Source: G963663365 sp963663365 (GTDB lineage: Bacteria > Hinthialibacterota > Hinthialibacteria > Hinthialibacterales > G963663365). From it: a stretch of 64,000 bases of DNA. Of the stretch, positions 15,127-25,819 are shown piece after piece. The notes below the pieces were generated by a model. The model made no database searches. It was not told where the DNA came from and was given only the letters and a program-made list of their open reading frames with translations. Where the stretch lies: the NCBI GenBank assembly GCA_963663365.2, contig CAXXIH010000008.1, positions 496,001 to 560,000 of the forward strand, read 5' to 3'. Both the position numbers and the translations under genes were made by a program. The stretch's first letter is position 1. Every line of letters starts with the position of its first letter.

Positions 15127-15556
15127 TTTACTATCTTCCACAAATTATTGTGCGATATCCATTGCAAATATTAGTCATCTTCCAAAATGATCGCAATGCT
15201 CGGTTTACACAATAGTCATAAACCAAATATAGCAAAAAATCCTAAAATGCTGACTGTTAGGGGGGGGTGACAGAAAAATGCGGTTTGAGAGTCTTTTTTT
15301 TGCAAAAATCCCATTTTTTTGTCCACACAATACCCATCTTATCCGTCATTATTAATAGACCCTGTTGATCTGCGGATAAGGAGTCAACCCGCTATTTCTC
15401 TTTATGGCAATTGCTCATTTCCCCGGGTCAACTCTGTCTTGGTGTACTTGGATTTTATTTGTGTTGGTTTGGCTGTTGCATAAATCCGGATGATTCACGT
15501 CCTAATCCGGTTGGTTCTTTCACTGAAGGAACTGACAAAACGTCTGTCGTGGAATT

Positions 15557-16465
15557 ATGTCTGAAAAAAATGCCGTTGCTATACAGCGTATGCATCAAAT
15601 GCTGATCAAGGAGTATGTAAAAACACACACCGGAGTCAGAGAATCCGAAGTTATTGTGCGTAGCGTCAACGGCAAGGCTGTTTGTGACACAATCGCCCAC
15701 CTCCTCGCATCTGCTTCCAAAATCAATGCCCAACAACAAATTGATCCTGAAAGCTACCGCAAGCAGATGGAGACCAGCGAAGAGCAACGCTATAAGGATT
15801 GCCAGATTTCGATTCAAAGTTCCGCAAAACTTTGTGACTACCTTATCCAATCTCCCTACTACCCATTTACGGAAGAAGATAAGAAAAAAACGGAGGAATA
15901 CCTGGAACGTTTCATAAAAATTTGCGCCCAACGAACCCAAACCGCGAAGTATATCCGTAAAGCCTTTATGCAAATGATGGATGGCATTACGGTCCCCACC
16001 CGTTCAAAGATCAAAAGTGAACTCTCTAAATTTTTTCATGTGATCCTGGATCAACTAAAAGCACAAAAGGCCATCTTTAAACGAGAGTTAGATTTAGGAA
16101 ACGGTTTCTGTATCTGTATTTTGAAGCAGATGGAAGCCTCAATGCCGAAAGTCCAGGGAAAGTTATCAGAAAAGGATTGGAAGAATGTTGAGAAAGCTTA
16201 CAAAGTTTTGGTTATCGAGTCCCAGCGAGAAGAGCAGTCCAAAACCGAAGATTTCAACGAACTCAAATCCATTGTCAATTCCATGAAAGGCCATCTGGAT
16301 AGAAGGCACATTCAATTTCAGGCCATTGAAAAAATCGTAGCCTTTCTAGAGAAAATGATTGAACGGCTCGACAATCCAGAACCACAAGCGAGCAGTGCGA
16401 AAGACAAAAAAGTAAAAAAAAGCCGACGAATGGCCTTTTTCTCAAAAATCTTCTCTTCGCAATAA
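15557..16465 (+). CDS. Unknown 302-aa helical protein
   Basis: This soluble protein is mostly alpha-helical and rich in Lys, Glu and Gln, with probable coiled-coil stretches ('KKKTEEYLERFIKICAQRTQTA', 'ERLDNPEPQASSAKDKKVKKS'). The C-terminus is strongly basic with a final hydrophobic 'MAFFSKIFSSQ' that might touch the membrane. No signal peptide and no family recognised. The intergenic region before it is AT-rich with a possible -10/-35 region but nothing definite. It stands alone. Confidence 0.65.
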   Translation: MSEKNAVAIQRMHQMLIKEYVKTHTGVRESEVIVRSVNGKAVCDTIAHLLASASKINAQQQIDPESYRKQMETSEEQRYKDCQISIQSSAKLCDYLIQSPYYPFTEEDKKKTEEYLERFIKICAQRTQTAKYIRKAFMQMMDGITVPTRSKIKSELSKFFHVILDQLKAQKAIFKRELDLGNGFCICILKQMEASMPKVQGKLSEKDWKNVEKAYKVLVIESQREEQSKTEDFNELKSIVNSMKGHLDRRHIQFQAIEKIVAFLEKMIERLDNPEPQASSAKDKKVKKSRRMAFFSKIFSSQ

Positions 16466-16958
16466 TAACTATAAATGGCTGTTCAACATCATGGCACTCG
16501 ACATAATCCGAGACGCAGCAATTTGTTTGTTAGGGTGTGCATACAGCTGACTACTCGGCTATAGGAAATACTGGCGGATTTCAAAAGATTGAGCTGACTA
16601 CAGATCCTACCTTACTCATAAAGTTTCCAATGGCTCAGAACTCTAGCTTGAATTGCAACGCTGATGTAGGCCAGTACCCCCCCCACTCAGATCGCTCAGA
16701 CTATTCAGCGTCACCGAATTCATGTCGATAATTGTGCGATCATTCAAGTTGTCCACAGGCTCGGCACACAGAACCTCTCCAAAAGGCGTTTTGATTGTGC
16801 CGGGCTTGTGGTTACTTTATCGGCTTAACCGAGTTGTGCCAGCAAGACGTAGACCACCACCAAAGTAAAAGAAAAAGCGGCAAAGATAAACTCTGCCACT
16901 TTAGATTCAATAAATTATTTAAGGAACCAAGCCGTGTCAGTGTTCGCCTTCTTTATAA
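16466..16958. other. Intergenic region, nothing recognised
   Basis: About 490 bp between convergent genes. I see no gene, clear terminator or repeat. The bases after 16490 have mixed composition without coding bias. Confidence 0.5.
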
Positions 16959-19900
16959 TTACCTCGTTAGATTCACACTTTTCAGTTCCGCATCATCAAC
17001 ATTGATCGTGCTTCTCACATTGGGACCTGAGTTCTGGATGATGAAGACAAAGGGCTGTTCGGCTGTGGCTTCAAGATAGCCGCCGACCTGCAACGTTTCA
17101 CCTTGCGAGTCAATCAAGTTGTTAAACCGGAAAAGACTCAGCGTCTCCAAACCATTCGTGAGCATAAGAATCGTTGTTCCTTCATTTCCTGAAACCGGAC
17201 GCACTACTGCTTCAGCCTGTAGAATATCCGGCAGCGTGGCTCCTGCTTCAAGCAAGGCAATATTTGCAGCGGTATTGTTATTACGAATCGTAAGCCGCAC
17301 AGAGTTATCTCCGCTGTCGCTGGAAAGCCTTACCTGGCCATCTGCGCCACCAACATTTTGAATCACTCCTGTTAGTCCGTCATCAAAATTCCCATTGCTA
17401 GCCAACGGTATAGACGAATCCGTGGTTTGCGAAAGCGGCAAGGCTTCAACACTTAGACGGTCCAAATAGACATGTACTGTGGCTTGAGCATCATAGGGAA
17501 CGACAACTTGCAAATAAGGAAAAACATTGCCGGATGGTGGATCGTAAATCACCGAGATTTCCCGGAGTTGATCTATGGGAATCGCCTCTCCGACGGGATT
17601 GGAATAAGCCAACTGGCCGTCGACAGGACTGTTAAGCCCCACCAGGGCTATCTGAGCCCCTGTTGTATCTGCACCACCCAGGATACGCAGAAATGCAGTA
17701 TTCCCTTCCATTGGCACGTCGGCTGCCGGGAATAGCACCACGCCTTCGCCCGGATCGGCGGTGATTACCAATCCAAATCCGTCCGAATCCAAACCTTGAG
17801 GAATGGTTCCGGTGCTTACATCAGCTTGGCCAAAGCCTTCAATCGGACCTGTGACGTATAAGCCATTCTCAAAGTCTTCAGCATTGAAGTTCAACAACAT
17901 CAATGTTTGTAGAGTGGGTACTGGTGTAAGAGTCGGTATCGAAGGATCAGGCGTATTGGTTGCCGTTGACATTGGTGTAATCGTTGGAGTGGGAGTCGGT
18001 GGCGGTGTATGGGTCGGTGTGGCCGTGTCCACAGGTTCTGGTTCTTTGCCTGGCTTCAAAAGGCCGATGACGCAATCATCGACCTCTAAGGTACTGCTCA
18101 CACCTGGCCCGGCGTTTTGTACCAGAAGTAGTAAAGGTGATGGGCCGTTGTAGTCAATCCGGCTGCCGAATCTCAGTTTGGATTCTCCCGCTTCGAGTGC
18201 ATCATTCGACGTTACCAATACTACGCTCTCATAACCATTGGTTAGCATAATGGCATTGGTACCGCCACTGCCTTGCGCAACTTGTACAGAGGCTTCCGCC
18301 ATAACTCGATGTGGTGGAGTATCGGTAATGCCGATCAAGGCCATATTGGCAGCCAGATTGGCAGGCTCAATCGATAAGGAGACGGCCGAGTCATTGTTGA
18401 CCTGGACAATCTCAACCTGCCCGTCCGCCCCTCCGATATTTTGAATCAGGTCACTGTTGTCACCTTCAAAGGAGCCGTCAGGGACAAGAGGAAGCGTTCC
18501 TTTATAGTTGGGTTCATAAGGCATCCGTCCAATAGAAAGCCGATCCAAATAGATCGTTACCGGCCCTGGCGCATCGTGAGGAACAACGACTTGTAAGAAA
18601 GGTAAAACAACACCAGCCGGAGGATCATAAATAAGTTCCAACTCCCGGAGTTCATCTGTAGGAATGGCATCGCCAATCGGATTTGTGTAGATCATCTGGC
18701 CATCGACCGGATAATTTAATCCAGCCAAAACCACTTGCGCTCCGGAGGCATTTGCACCGAATGCCAACGTGATGACGGCTTTTGCCCCTTTCAGGTCGAC
18801 CGCGAGATTTGAGAATACGGCCGCCCCTTGCCCCGGTTGTGCAGTCACGATCAGACCATTGCCATCCGAGCCTTTCATGGCCGGAACATTGCCGATTGAA
18901 AGTTCTGCAAGTTCATATCCTGTGACCGGCCCAATCGTGACCTTTTCTTGCAGATCTTTGGGGTGGAAATGGAGCATGAAAAGATTCGTGATTTCGGGCT
19001 CCGGAGTGGGAGATGGCGTTAGCGTGGGCGTGGGAGTTGCCAGCGATTGCAGTGTGATAATCACCCGGAAGCCAATATCATCACGGCGGAAGTTTCTGGA
19101 CTGGCCGCCCCGTCCGGCGGAGCGCAGCCATTTCGGCTCACGTGTCCACGCACCGCCTCTCATGATTTTTACGGCGCTGTTTTGCAAATTGACCGGATCT
19201 ATGATTGGGCTTTCCGCGTAGAAGTCTTTTTTATAGGTATCCGCGCACCATTCCCACACATTGCCAATCATATCGAAGAGGCCGAATGCGTTGGGCACTT
19301 TTTCTCCGGCTGGATGTGTTTGCCGTTCTGCATTCCCGCAGTACCACGCATATTCGTCAAGCATGCAAAGATTGCAGGCGTTGTCGCTGCAATCGTCTGC
19401 GTCGCCGAAATAGAACCGCGTTGACGATCCGGCGCGGGCCGCATATTCCCATTGGGCTTCGGTTGGCAGTTGGAAATCGAAACCGGTCTGTTCTGACGCT
19501 GACTCACAAAACGCGACCGCATTGTCCCAGTTGACGTTTTCAACAGGCAAATCCACACCCTCAAATCCTGAGGGGCTTTCACCCAGTACCGCTGCGTACT
19601 GTGCTTGCGTCACCTCAGTCAGCCCCATCCAGAATCCCTCTGAAATGGTTACAGAATGCACTGGTCCTTCATCATCGCGCCGTCCTGACTCATGATCCGG
19701 GCTGCCCATTTGAAACTCCCCGCCCGGAATCCAGGCCAAGTACATATTCACATCGGGAGACAATTGTACCGAAAGTCCTACACCCGGCGTGGGCGTCTGT
19801 ACTGATTCAAACGTCGGTGTAGGTGTTGGCGTAAACGTTGCTGTATCCGTCGGTGTTGGAGTGAGCGTAGGTGTCGGGGTATCACTCGGAGTAACAACAG

Positions 19901-22562
19901 GTGAGCCAGAAACGCTAAAAGCCAACTCTTCAGTTACCACTTCAAGCAGATTTCCTGCAGTATTCAAAATTGCGCGAACATCGACTTCAAGAGTCCCCGT
20001 TCCTGAATTGACAATAGGGGCAAAGCGCAGTGTCAATACGTGAATATTTCCCAATGGACCTTCCAAGGTTTGCGCTTGAAAGTCATTTACAATTATTTTT
20101 CCTGGTGTAGATGTGTTCACGCCAGTTGGCGCACCGAATTCGGGATTCTCACCTCCCAGAACTTCTTCAACATGAAGCATGTCGGCTGGATACTGAATTT
20201 CAAAATCATAGGCACCTATCGGCTCCGCCAAAGACTGAATCCTCACATCAACATCCCATATTTCTTCTGAATTCACTTCTGCTTGTTCTGAGCGCAATAC
20301 GACTTTAGTAACGCCAGGCTCGATTAATTCTGTTGCCGTAGGTGATGGAGTTATGGGCACAGGTGTGCTAGTAGGAGTCTCAGGAAGCACAGTCGGTGTA
20401 ATCCCTGAAGAATAGGGATATTCAACGGGATTTGAGAACATAGAGGTATTGCCGTTTAAATTTGTGACTGTTGCCGTTATAAAGCCTGTTGTAGGTACTG
20501 CCGCATTGAACGAAAATAATCCCCGACTTACTTGCGTTTCACCAAGAAAGACCTCGCCTTCATCTTCCGGGTCAGAAAATACCTCCACAACACTGCCATC
20601 TGCTACTTCAGCCACACCAAGAATTGACATCTCATTGACTGAAAGAAATTCTGGCGGGGCGATCTTATCCGCACCACGCCGTGTGTCCCGTATGCCTTCA
20701 CGGCTATGGCCCGTTATTGAACATTGCGAAATTTCTATACGCGATCCAGCCGTAGTTGTTATCAATATCCCGTAACGGCCATTGCGCTTAATATCTGATT
20801 GTAAAATGTGGCACTCGTGGCTGTCTTGGCCAATAAAAATTCCCCCTCCACGGTTATCCGTTACTGCATTATCAATAAAGTTCCCGTTCGATTGTTCTAT
20901 AGCAATGCCATAGGAATCGTTTTTTTCTATCAGATTCCCTTCAACGACCGCATCCACTACCCTGTCAATATGAATACCATAACGTGCGTGATACCGAATT
21001 CTGTTATTGCGGACAACCGTTCCTGATTCCTGTCCAATCGAGATTCCATCTCCTGTATTTCCCCATTCCAACAATCCGTCGCGGCTGGAGCCAACAATAT
21101 TATCAACAACCAAGTTTCGTGCACCGCCGCCTAATCCCACACCGCCAATATTTATTCCACTATTTGCATATCGCTTGCTGTTTCCGAACAAGTTGTTTCT
21201 TATGACACTGTCGGTAACACCAATACACCAAATCGACCAATCCGGACTTGGCATGGGTTTGATTTCATTCACATCCACGCCGAAGACATTTTGCTCCACA
21301 AGAAGATTGCTGGAATTGTGAACATGTATCTGATTATTGGCTATTAAGTTTCCCGCACCTATTGCGTCACCGCCAATAATGACATCGTCGGATTCAACAA
21401 TAAGGATGCCCGAACTGACATTCGCAACAGCCTCGGTGCCTGAAGAGTCCGTACCAACATAATTCCCTAAAATCTGGTTATCTGGTGCATTGTGTACATT
21501 GATACCCGTTCCATTACCGGAAATAATGTTCCTGTCCAGCAGGTCGACTCCTCCGATGACACATTCTGTAGCGCCCGGCTCAAGCGAGACACCCAGTTGA
21601 AACTCGTTGTTGAGATAGGAATTCCCTTCCAGGTCAATCCCAACAAAACAGCCTTTGATTTGATTGCGGCTCGCATGTATTGAAATGAGAAAACCTTCTC
21701 CAGCTGCAAATCCTCCAATTGAAATACCTCGGATGATGTTGTCTGACGAATCAACTGATATACCTGAAATCGATTCTTCACTCCCATAATCAACGAGCAG
21801 TTGAATGTTAGGAATGCCATCAGAATCATGATCGCCGTTAATTGTGGTCATAGGCTCTGTCAAAGAGGGTAATGCATGGATAATGCGAATGGTTTCTCCG
21901 TCAAGATCGCTCGAAAAACGAATGAGACTGCCATTACCGTCGTTATTGGCGTTTTCAATCGCCCAGCGCAAGGTACCCTCATCCGATGTATCGTCTAACG
22001 AAGTGACAACATACTCATAAGCATCTCGTTCCCAGATGGGCGTCGGTGAAGGCTCCGGTACATTGTCTGTTATTGTAACAGTTGCACCATTTGAATCGGC
22101 GGCGATAAGATTACCCTCAGTGTCCACCAATGTTCGTGTGTTTAACGTAATGGAAGTTTCACCCAGCTGATCCAATGCGTGAAAATCAACATTCAGAACG
22201 TGGATATCACCGGTTGGTCCGTCAATTGACTGAGTTTGAAGGTCATTAACCAGAATTCTCCCCGGTGTGGCCATATTCTGACTTAGCGGGGCTCCAAACT
22301 CTTGCGACTCCCCGGCTGATATCGAGACGGCCTCCAAAAAACTCGGATCATACTCGATCTTTAAGTCGTAGGCTCCTAAGGGACTGCTACCCGAATCAAT
22401 TCTCACTTCGACTTGTAGATCGCCGCCCGGCAGCACCCAGTTTCTTTCAGGTGCAATATAAGAAGATTGAGCAAGGCCATGCAGGCACACACCAAAAATA
22501 CTGATCACATAAACGGTGATTCGCGCAAAATCCGATAATTTGGTTTTCAGGTTCAACTTCAT
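16959..22562 (-). CDS. Giant secreted cohesin/beta-helix/FGE protein
   Basis: This 1867-aa protein has, in order, a signal peptide (ending near 'CLHGLAQ'), a cohesin-like module (about 35-175), a 'LDDTSDEGTLRWAIENAN' segment and a right-handed parallel beta-helix (about 250-650, repeated 'N.I.GN..G..' turns), a second cohesin-like module (about 760-900), Thr-Pro linkers, an FGE/SUMF domain (about 960-1210: 'MAWIPGGEFQMGSP', 'LPTEAQWEYAARAG', 'NVWEWCAD', 'GFRV') and two copies of an unnamed domain (about 1235-1530 and 1580-1867). The FGE domain lacks a Cys before 'RSAGR' (Leu instead), so classical formylglycine formation is unlikely. GGAGG precedes the ATG at 22562. It is the third gene of an operon with two dockerin-bearing proteins. 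A cell-surface adhesion or polysaccharide-binding role is inferred. Confidence 0.85.
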   Translation of the reverse strand: MKLNLKTKLSDFARITVYVISIFGVCLHGLAQSSYIAPERNWVLPGGDLQVEVRIDSGSSPLGAYDLKIEYDPSFLEAVSISAGESQEFGAPLSQNMATPGRILVNDLQTQSIDGPTGDIHVLNVDFHALDQLGETSITLNTRTLVDTEGNLIAADSNGATVTITDNVPEPSPTPIWERDAYEYVVTSLDDTSDEGTLRWAIENANNDGNGSLIRFSSDLDGETIRIIHALPSLTEPMTTINGDHDSDGIPNIQLLVDYGSEESISGISVDSSDNIIRGISIGGFAAGEGFLISIHASRNQIKGCFVGIDLEGNSYLNNEFQLGVSLEPGATECVIGGVDLLDRNIISGNGTGINVHNAPDNQILGNYVGTDSSGTEAVANVSSGILIVESDDVIIGGDAIGAGNLIANNQIHVHNSSNLLVEQNVFGVDVNEIKPMPSPDWSIWCIGVTDSVIRNNLFGNSKRYANSGINIGGVGLGGGARNLVVDNIVGSSRDGLLEWGNTGDGISIGQESGTVVRNNRIRYHARYGIHIDRVVDAVVEGNLIEKNDSYGIAIEQSNGNFIDNAVTDNRGGGIFIGQDSHECHILQSDIKRNGRYGILITTTAGSRIEISQCSITGHSREGIRDTRRGADKIAPPEFLSVNEMSILGVAEVADGSVVEVFSDPEDEGEVFLGETQVSRGLFSFNAAVPTTGFITATVTNLNGNTSMFSNPVEYPYSSGITPTVLPETPTSTPVPITPSPTATELIEPGVTKVVLRSEQAEVNSEEIWDVDVRIQSLAEPIGAYDFEIQYPADMLHVEEVLGGENPEFGAPTGVNTSTPGKIIVNDFQAQTLEGPLGNIHVLTLRFAPIVNSGTGTLEVDVRAILNTAGNLLEVVTEELAFSVSGSPVVTPSDTPTPTLTPTPTDTATFTPTPTPTFESVQTPTPGVGLSVQLSPDVNMYLAWIPGGEFQMGSPDHESGRRDDEGPVHSVTISEGFWMGLTEVTQAQYAAVLGESPSGFEGVDLPVENVNWDNAVAFCESASEQTGFDFQLPTEAQWEYAARAGSSTRFYFGDADDCSDNACNLCMLDEYAWYCGNAERQTHPAGEKVPNAFGLFDMIGNVWEWCADTYKKDFYAESPIIDPVNLQNSAVKIMRGGAWTREPKWLRSAGRGGQSRNFRRDDIGFRVIITLQSLATPTPTLTPSPTPEPEITNLFMLHFHPKDLQEKVTIGPVTGYELAELSIGNVPAMKGSDGNGLIVTAQPGQGAAVFSNLAVDLKGAKAVITLAFGANASGAQVVLAGLNYPVDGQMIYTNPIGDAIPTDELRELELIYDPPAGVVLPFLQVVVPHDAPGPVTIYLDRLSIGRMPYEPNYKGTLPLVPDGSFEGDNSDLIQNIGGADGQVEIVQVNNDSAVSLSIEPANLAANMALIGITDTPPHRVMAEASVQVAQGSGGTNAIMLTNGYESVVLVTSNDALEAGESKLRFGSRIDYNGPSPLLLLVQNAGPGVSSTLEVDDCVIGLLKPGKEPEPVDTATPTHTPPPTPTPTITPMSTATNTPDPSIPTLTPVPTLQTLMLLNFNAEDFENGLYVTGPIEGFGQADVSTGTIPQGLDSDGFGLVITADPGEGVVLFPAADVPMEGNTAFLRILGGADTTGAQIALVGLNSPVDGQLAYSNPVGEAIPIDQLREISVIYDPPSGNVFPYLQVVVPYDAQATVHVYLDRLSVEALPLSQTTDSSIPLASNGNFDDGLTGVIQNVGGADGQVRLSSDSGDNSVRLTIRNNNTAANIALLEAGATLPDILQAEAVVRPVSGNEGTTILMLTNGLETLSLFRFNNLIDSQGETLQVGGYLEATAEQPFVFIIQNSGPNVRSTINVDDAELKSVNLTR

Positions 22563-22617
22563 AACGACAAAGCCCTCCGGATAATAGCTGCTTTGAGTTC
22601 CAAATCCTCTACCATAA

Positions 22618-23358
22618 TCACTGCGGTGGATCCACAAGTTCCGCAAGTATCTGAGAAATTAACATGGCATCACCGATGTCGCATTCACCGTTGTCGTTTA
22701 TATCACAAAGAGCAAAGAATTTTGGAACGTCGCCCATCCAGGGTCGGTAGCCTGATAAATGCTGGGAAATTAGCATGGCATCACCAATGTCCAATACGCC
22801 ATTGTCATTCACGTCGCCCAACATTCCAACAACCACGCTTATTTCAAACCGGTTCCAATCACGATTCAGCTCTTCTCCGCCCGTACCGAAGAAGTCTACT
22901 TCGGTGAGAGTTCCACCAGTCTGACCTTCTGCATGGCATTCAAGGACCAGTGTGGCAATGTGAATTGCCCCGGTAGGACCATCAAGTGTCGTCGATTGAA
23001 AGTCATTCAAAAGAATACTTTGCCCGTCTTCGACAATACTGAACGCCATGGGTGCACCAAAATCCGGTGAAGTTCCAGGCAGTAAATCGACGATTCGAAC
23101 GACCAAAGTATCATCCAGGGATATCTTCAAGTCGTAAGCACCAAGAGGCACGGAAGCATTAACCATAATCCGCAACTGCAGTGTATCGCCTATAGTTGCC
23201 GAATTCGGTCCTTCCCAAGTAAGCATGACATCCGTTTGGGCATATACACTGATCGGATTCGTAGTACTTAGGACAAGTAGTACAAGAGTTATGGCCATTA
23301 ACGATGCAATCTGAATTCTTGCTACGGTCTTTTCTTGATTTCTGCTAAAAGTATACAT
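22618..23358 (-). CDS. Secreted cohesin-like plus dockerin-like protein
   Basis: This 246-aa protein has a signal peptide (1-38), one cohesin-like beta module (about 42-165: 'SVPLGAYDLKISLDDTL', 'LLPGTSPDFGAP', 'LNDFQSTTLDGPTG') and a dockerin-like pair of calcium-loop repeats (about 172-240: 'GDVNDNGVLDIGDAMLISQH' and 'CDINDNGECDIGDAMLISQI'). Both Asp/Asn-rich loops look intact. Cohesins bind dockerins in cellulosome-type assemblies, and here both sit on one chain. GGAGGGAGG precedes the ATG at 23358; the preceding gene's stop is 17 bp upstream and the giant protein starts 55 bp downstream, giving a tight operon. Confidence 0.85.
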   Translation of the reverse strand: MYTFSRNQEKTVARIQIASLMAITLVLLVLSTTNPISVYAQTDVMLTWEGPNSATIGDTLQLRIMVNASVPLGAYDLKISLDDTLVVRIVDLLPGTSPDFGAPMAFSIVEDGQSILLNDFQSTTLDGPTGAIHIATLVLECHAEGQTGGTLTEVDFFGTGGEELNRDWNRFEISVVVGMLGDVNDNGVLDIGDAMLISQHLSGYRPWMGDVPKFFALCDINDNGECDIGDAMLISQILAELVDPPQ

Positions 23359-23375
23359 AAGTAAACCTCCCTCCA

Positions 23376-25526
23376 TTATTGCTCATTCGGATCTGGGCGA
23401 AGTTCAGCCAGAACTTGGGAAATATACAGTGCGTCACCGATATCGATGCGTCCATTCTGGTTCATATCTGCATTCACGGCATTTCTAACTTCGTCGATAA
23501 GTTGGGCCAGGAACTGCGAAATCATTAGGGCATCACCAATATCTAGAAATCCGTTGTCATTGGCATCACCTAAGATGGTTGGCTGTAAAACAAATGAGAA
23601 AGCATCTCCCACACTGGGAAGAATCAGACTCTGATTATCGACAATCATCCGGGCCGTTATGCCTCCTTGTAACTGGCCTTGTTCTGGACCCGTAAAAACG
23701 AGCATGGCAAGAGCGTGTTGGCCGCCGTCAGCTCCATTTTCCGTTGACATATAACTGTTGAGCAACAGGCTTGAGCCGTCATTCATGATATGAAAACTCT
23801 TCGGACCGCCCCAAATAACATTGGCTGGAGATTCAACATCAACCATTGAATAGTCAGAAGCGGACTGAAGGCTGATCTCGATGTCATAACCGCCAACTAT
23901 ATAAGAACTGTTAGGCGGGGATATCTGGGGCACATCAATCATAAGTTCACATTTGATATATCCTGTAACCGGCTCAACCGTTGGAGCAGTCAGGTAAACG
24001 CGGACTTTTTCATCAGGTGGAGCTAAGTAAAAAGTCCCTATATTTCCATTACCACTGGCTTCCACCTCCCCTGGTGATACCAATTCTAAGTAGCGACCCC
24101 CAGGTGGTCTCCAACCACTTGTCCCCCAAACCTCGTATACAAGATTTTTCATAAGCCAGTGTTGAACTACTCCGCCGACAACAGAATTAGAGGACCGTAT
24201 TTCAACAACACTGCCATCGGAACCTGGGACATTCGGCGCTAAACTTCGCAACTGAAAATCAAGGAGATCAACTGGATTGTCATTCTCATCTACAACGTTT
24301 CCGTCTGTTTTGCACATGGTCAAATCAACGGTGCGATTTTCCGACACATCTATCTCAAGCATTAATCCCCCACTTTCATCAGGCGATGAAAAATTCACTG
24401 CATATCCCCACGGAGGCATCAAAATATAAATGAGACCATTTTCGTCGGAAGCACCCTCAGAACTATATGTATCCAACATGCCGGGTGCTTGTGATTGACC
24501 TTGGTATTCGCCCCAAGGATGAGCCCAGGCACCCCAACCCGCCACGGGATTCCCATCGGCATCGAGCATCCTTAGAGTTAAAAGAACTTGCCCTTCTGGT
24601 ATTTCGGGCGGCAGATTTTGATAGACGTATTCAGTTGTCGGGAAAAGAAGGCCAATTGGATAGTCGAGAAGTGCTGGATCGCTGTAACTCGCGACTTCTT
24701 CACCTGCTGGTGTAATGATAACGACTCGGCTATTACTACAGTCGGATACGATGTAGTTCCCATCGGCCATTTTTAGCACTTTACGGAGGGAAAATGGCAG
24801 GGACACTTCATTGATGAGTGAGCCGGATGGAGAGAATTCTCGGATTGTACCCCCGATATCCGGTGAAATAAGATTGCCTTCCTGAGTCAAAGATATTTCG
24901 TGCACGAACCCGACATCGACTGCAAATTCTTCCCATGTATCAGTAGCATTAATATACTTGAATATTTTATTGCTTGAAGATACAAAGAAATTAGATTCGG
25001 AATCACATACCACTCCTCTCAACGTTCCCGCATCTGGTGGAATTAAAAAGTCTACAGTGTTTCCTTCTGCATCCATGCGTAGTATACCAGTTGCCGAAAT
25101 AGCAACATGCACAAGCCCTGAAGAGGAAACACTTACACCATCAGGACCATCTGGATAAAAAGAAGTATCAATCGTTTTTGCGGGCTGCCCATTGATTAAT
25201 CGTACCATACTTTGAGAGCCCAAACTGGCAATCCAAATGGAACCATCATCGCTCTGAGCAATATCATGCGGCCCTTGCATGCTGTTTGAAAATACTGTTG
25301 TGAATTCACCACTGGTGAGATCAAGTCGAAGAAGTTGATGTGTATACTCACTAACCACGTAGACAATGTTCTCATTTGCAGAAATAGATTGAGAAGATAA
25401 GACATCCTGTGATTTCTCACGCAAGATATTCTGCGGTTGTTTCTCCTCCAGCCCCCATATCCGCAAACTTAGACCAAAAATTAAACAAAATAGGAAAGAC
25501 TTTTGAATCGCACTGGGAACCTGCAT
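23376..25526 (-). CDS. Secreted beta-propeller/cohesin/dockerin protein
   Basis: This 716-aa protein starts with a signal peptide ('FLFCLIFGLSLRIWG'), followed by an NHL/SMP-30-like beta-propeller (about 35-300; repeats such as 'ISLTQEGNLISPDIGGTIRE' and 'VVSEYTHQLLRLDLTSGEF'), Ig-like or carboxypeptidase-regulatory-type beta domains (about 305-520), a cohesin-like module (about 520-640) and a two-repeat dockerin-like end ('GDANDNGFLDIGDALMISQF', 'DMNQNGRIDIGDALYISQVL'). AGGAGGAGG precedes the ATG at 25526; a longer frame to 25592 has no such site. It is the first gene of the three-gene operon. A structural or substrate-binding surface role is inferred. Confidence 0.85.
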   Translation of the reverse strand: MQVPSAIQKSFLFCLIFGLSLRIWGLEEKQPQNILREKSQDVLSSQSISANENIVYVVSEYTHQLLRLDLTSGEFTTVFSNSMQGPHDIAQSDDGSIWIASLGSQSMVRLINGQPAKTIDTSFYPDGPDGVSVSSSGLVHVAISATGILRMDAEGNTVDFLIPPDAGTLRGVVCDSESNFFVSSSNKIFKYINATDTWEEFAVDVGFVHEISLTQEGNLISPDIGGTIREFSPSGSLINEVSLPFSLRKVLKMADGNYIVSDCSNSRVVIITPAGEEVASYSDPALLDYPIGLLFPTTEYVYQNLPPEIPEGQVLLTLRMLDADGNPVAGWGAWAHPWGEYQGQSQAPGMLDTYSSEGASDENGLIYILMPPWGYAVNFSSPDESGGLMLEIDVSENRTVDLTMCKTDGNVVDENDNPVDLLDFQLRSLAPNVPGSDGSVVEIRSSNSVVGGVVQHWLMKNLVYEVWGTSGWRPPGGRYLELVSPGEVEASGNGNIGTFYLAPPDEKVRVYLTAPTVEPVTGYIKCELMIDVPQISPPNSSYIVGGYDIEISLQSASDYSMVDVESPANVIWGGPKSFHIMNDGSSLLLNSYMSTENGADGGQHALAMLVFTGPEQGQLQGGITARMIVDNQSLILPSVGDAFSFVLQPTILGDANDNGFLDIGDALMISQFLAQLIDEVRNAVNADMNQNGRIDIGDALYISQVLAELRPDPNEQ

Positions 25527-25819
25527 TACGTTCCTCCTCCTTTTTCGATTCCGAATGGCAATCAGACAATTGCCTTGGAAACACAGATTCATCCTTCAAA
25601 TACGTATTGATGCCGCAAAAGTATGTGCAAATGAATCCACTGATTTTACTGTAGAAATATTGTGTGGGATAGGAGGTATTTAAAAAATGAATGAATCTTC
25701 ATCGAACGCCTTCACTTCACCGAATACAAGCGCAAGCCACTGAAACACCAAGATTTACGAGCAGATCATTCAAGTATTTCTGAGGCTAACATATCACCAA
25801 AGGCTCGCCTACACACCTT

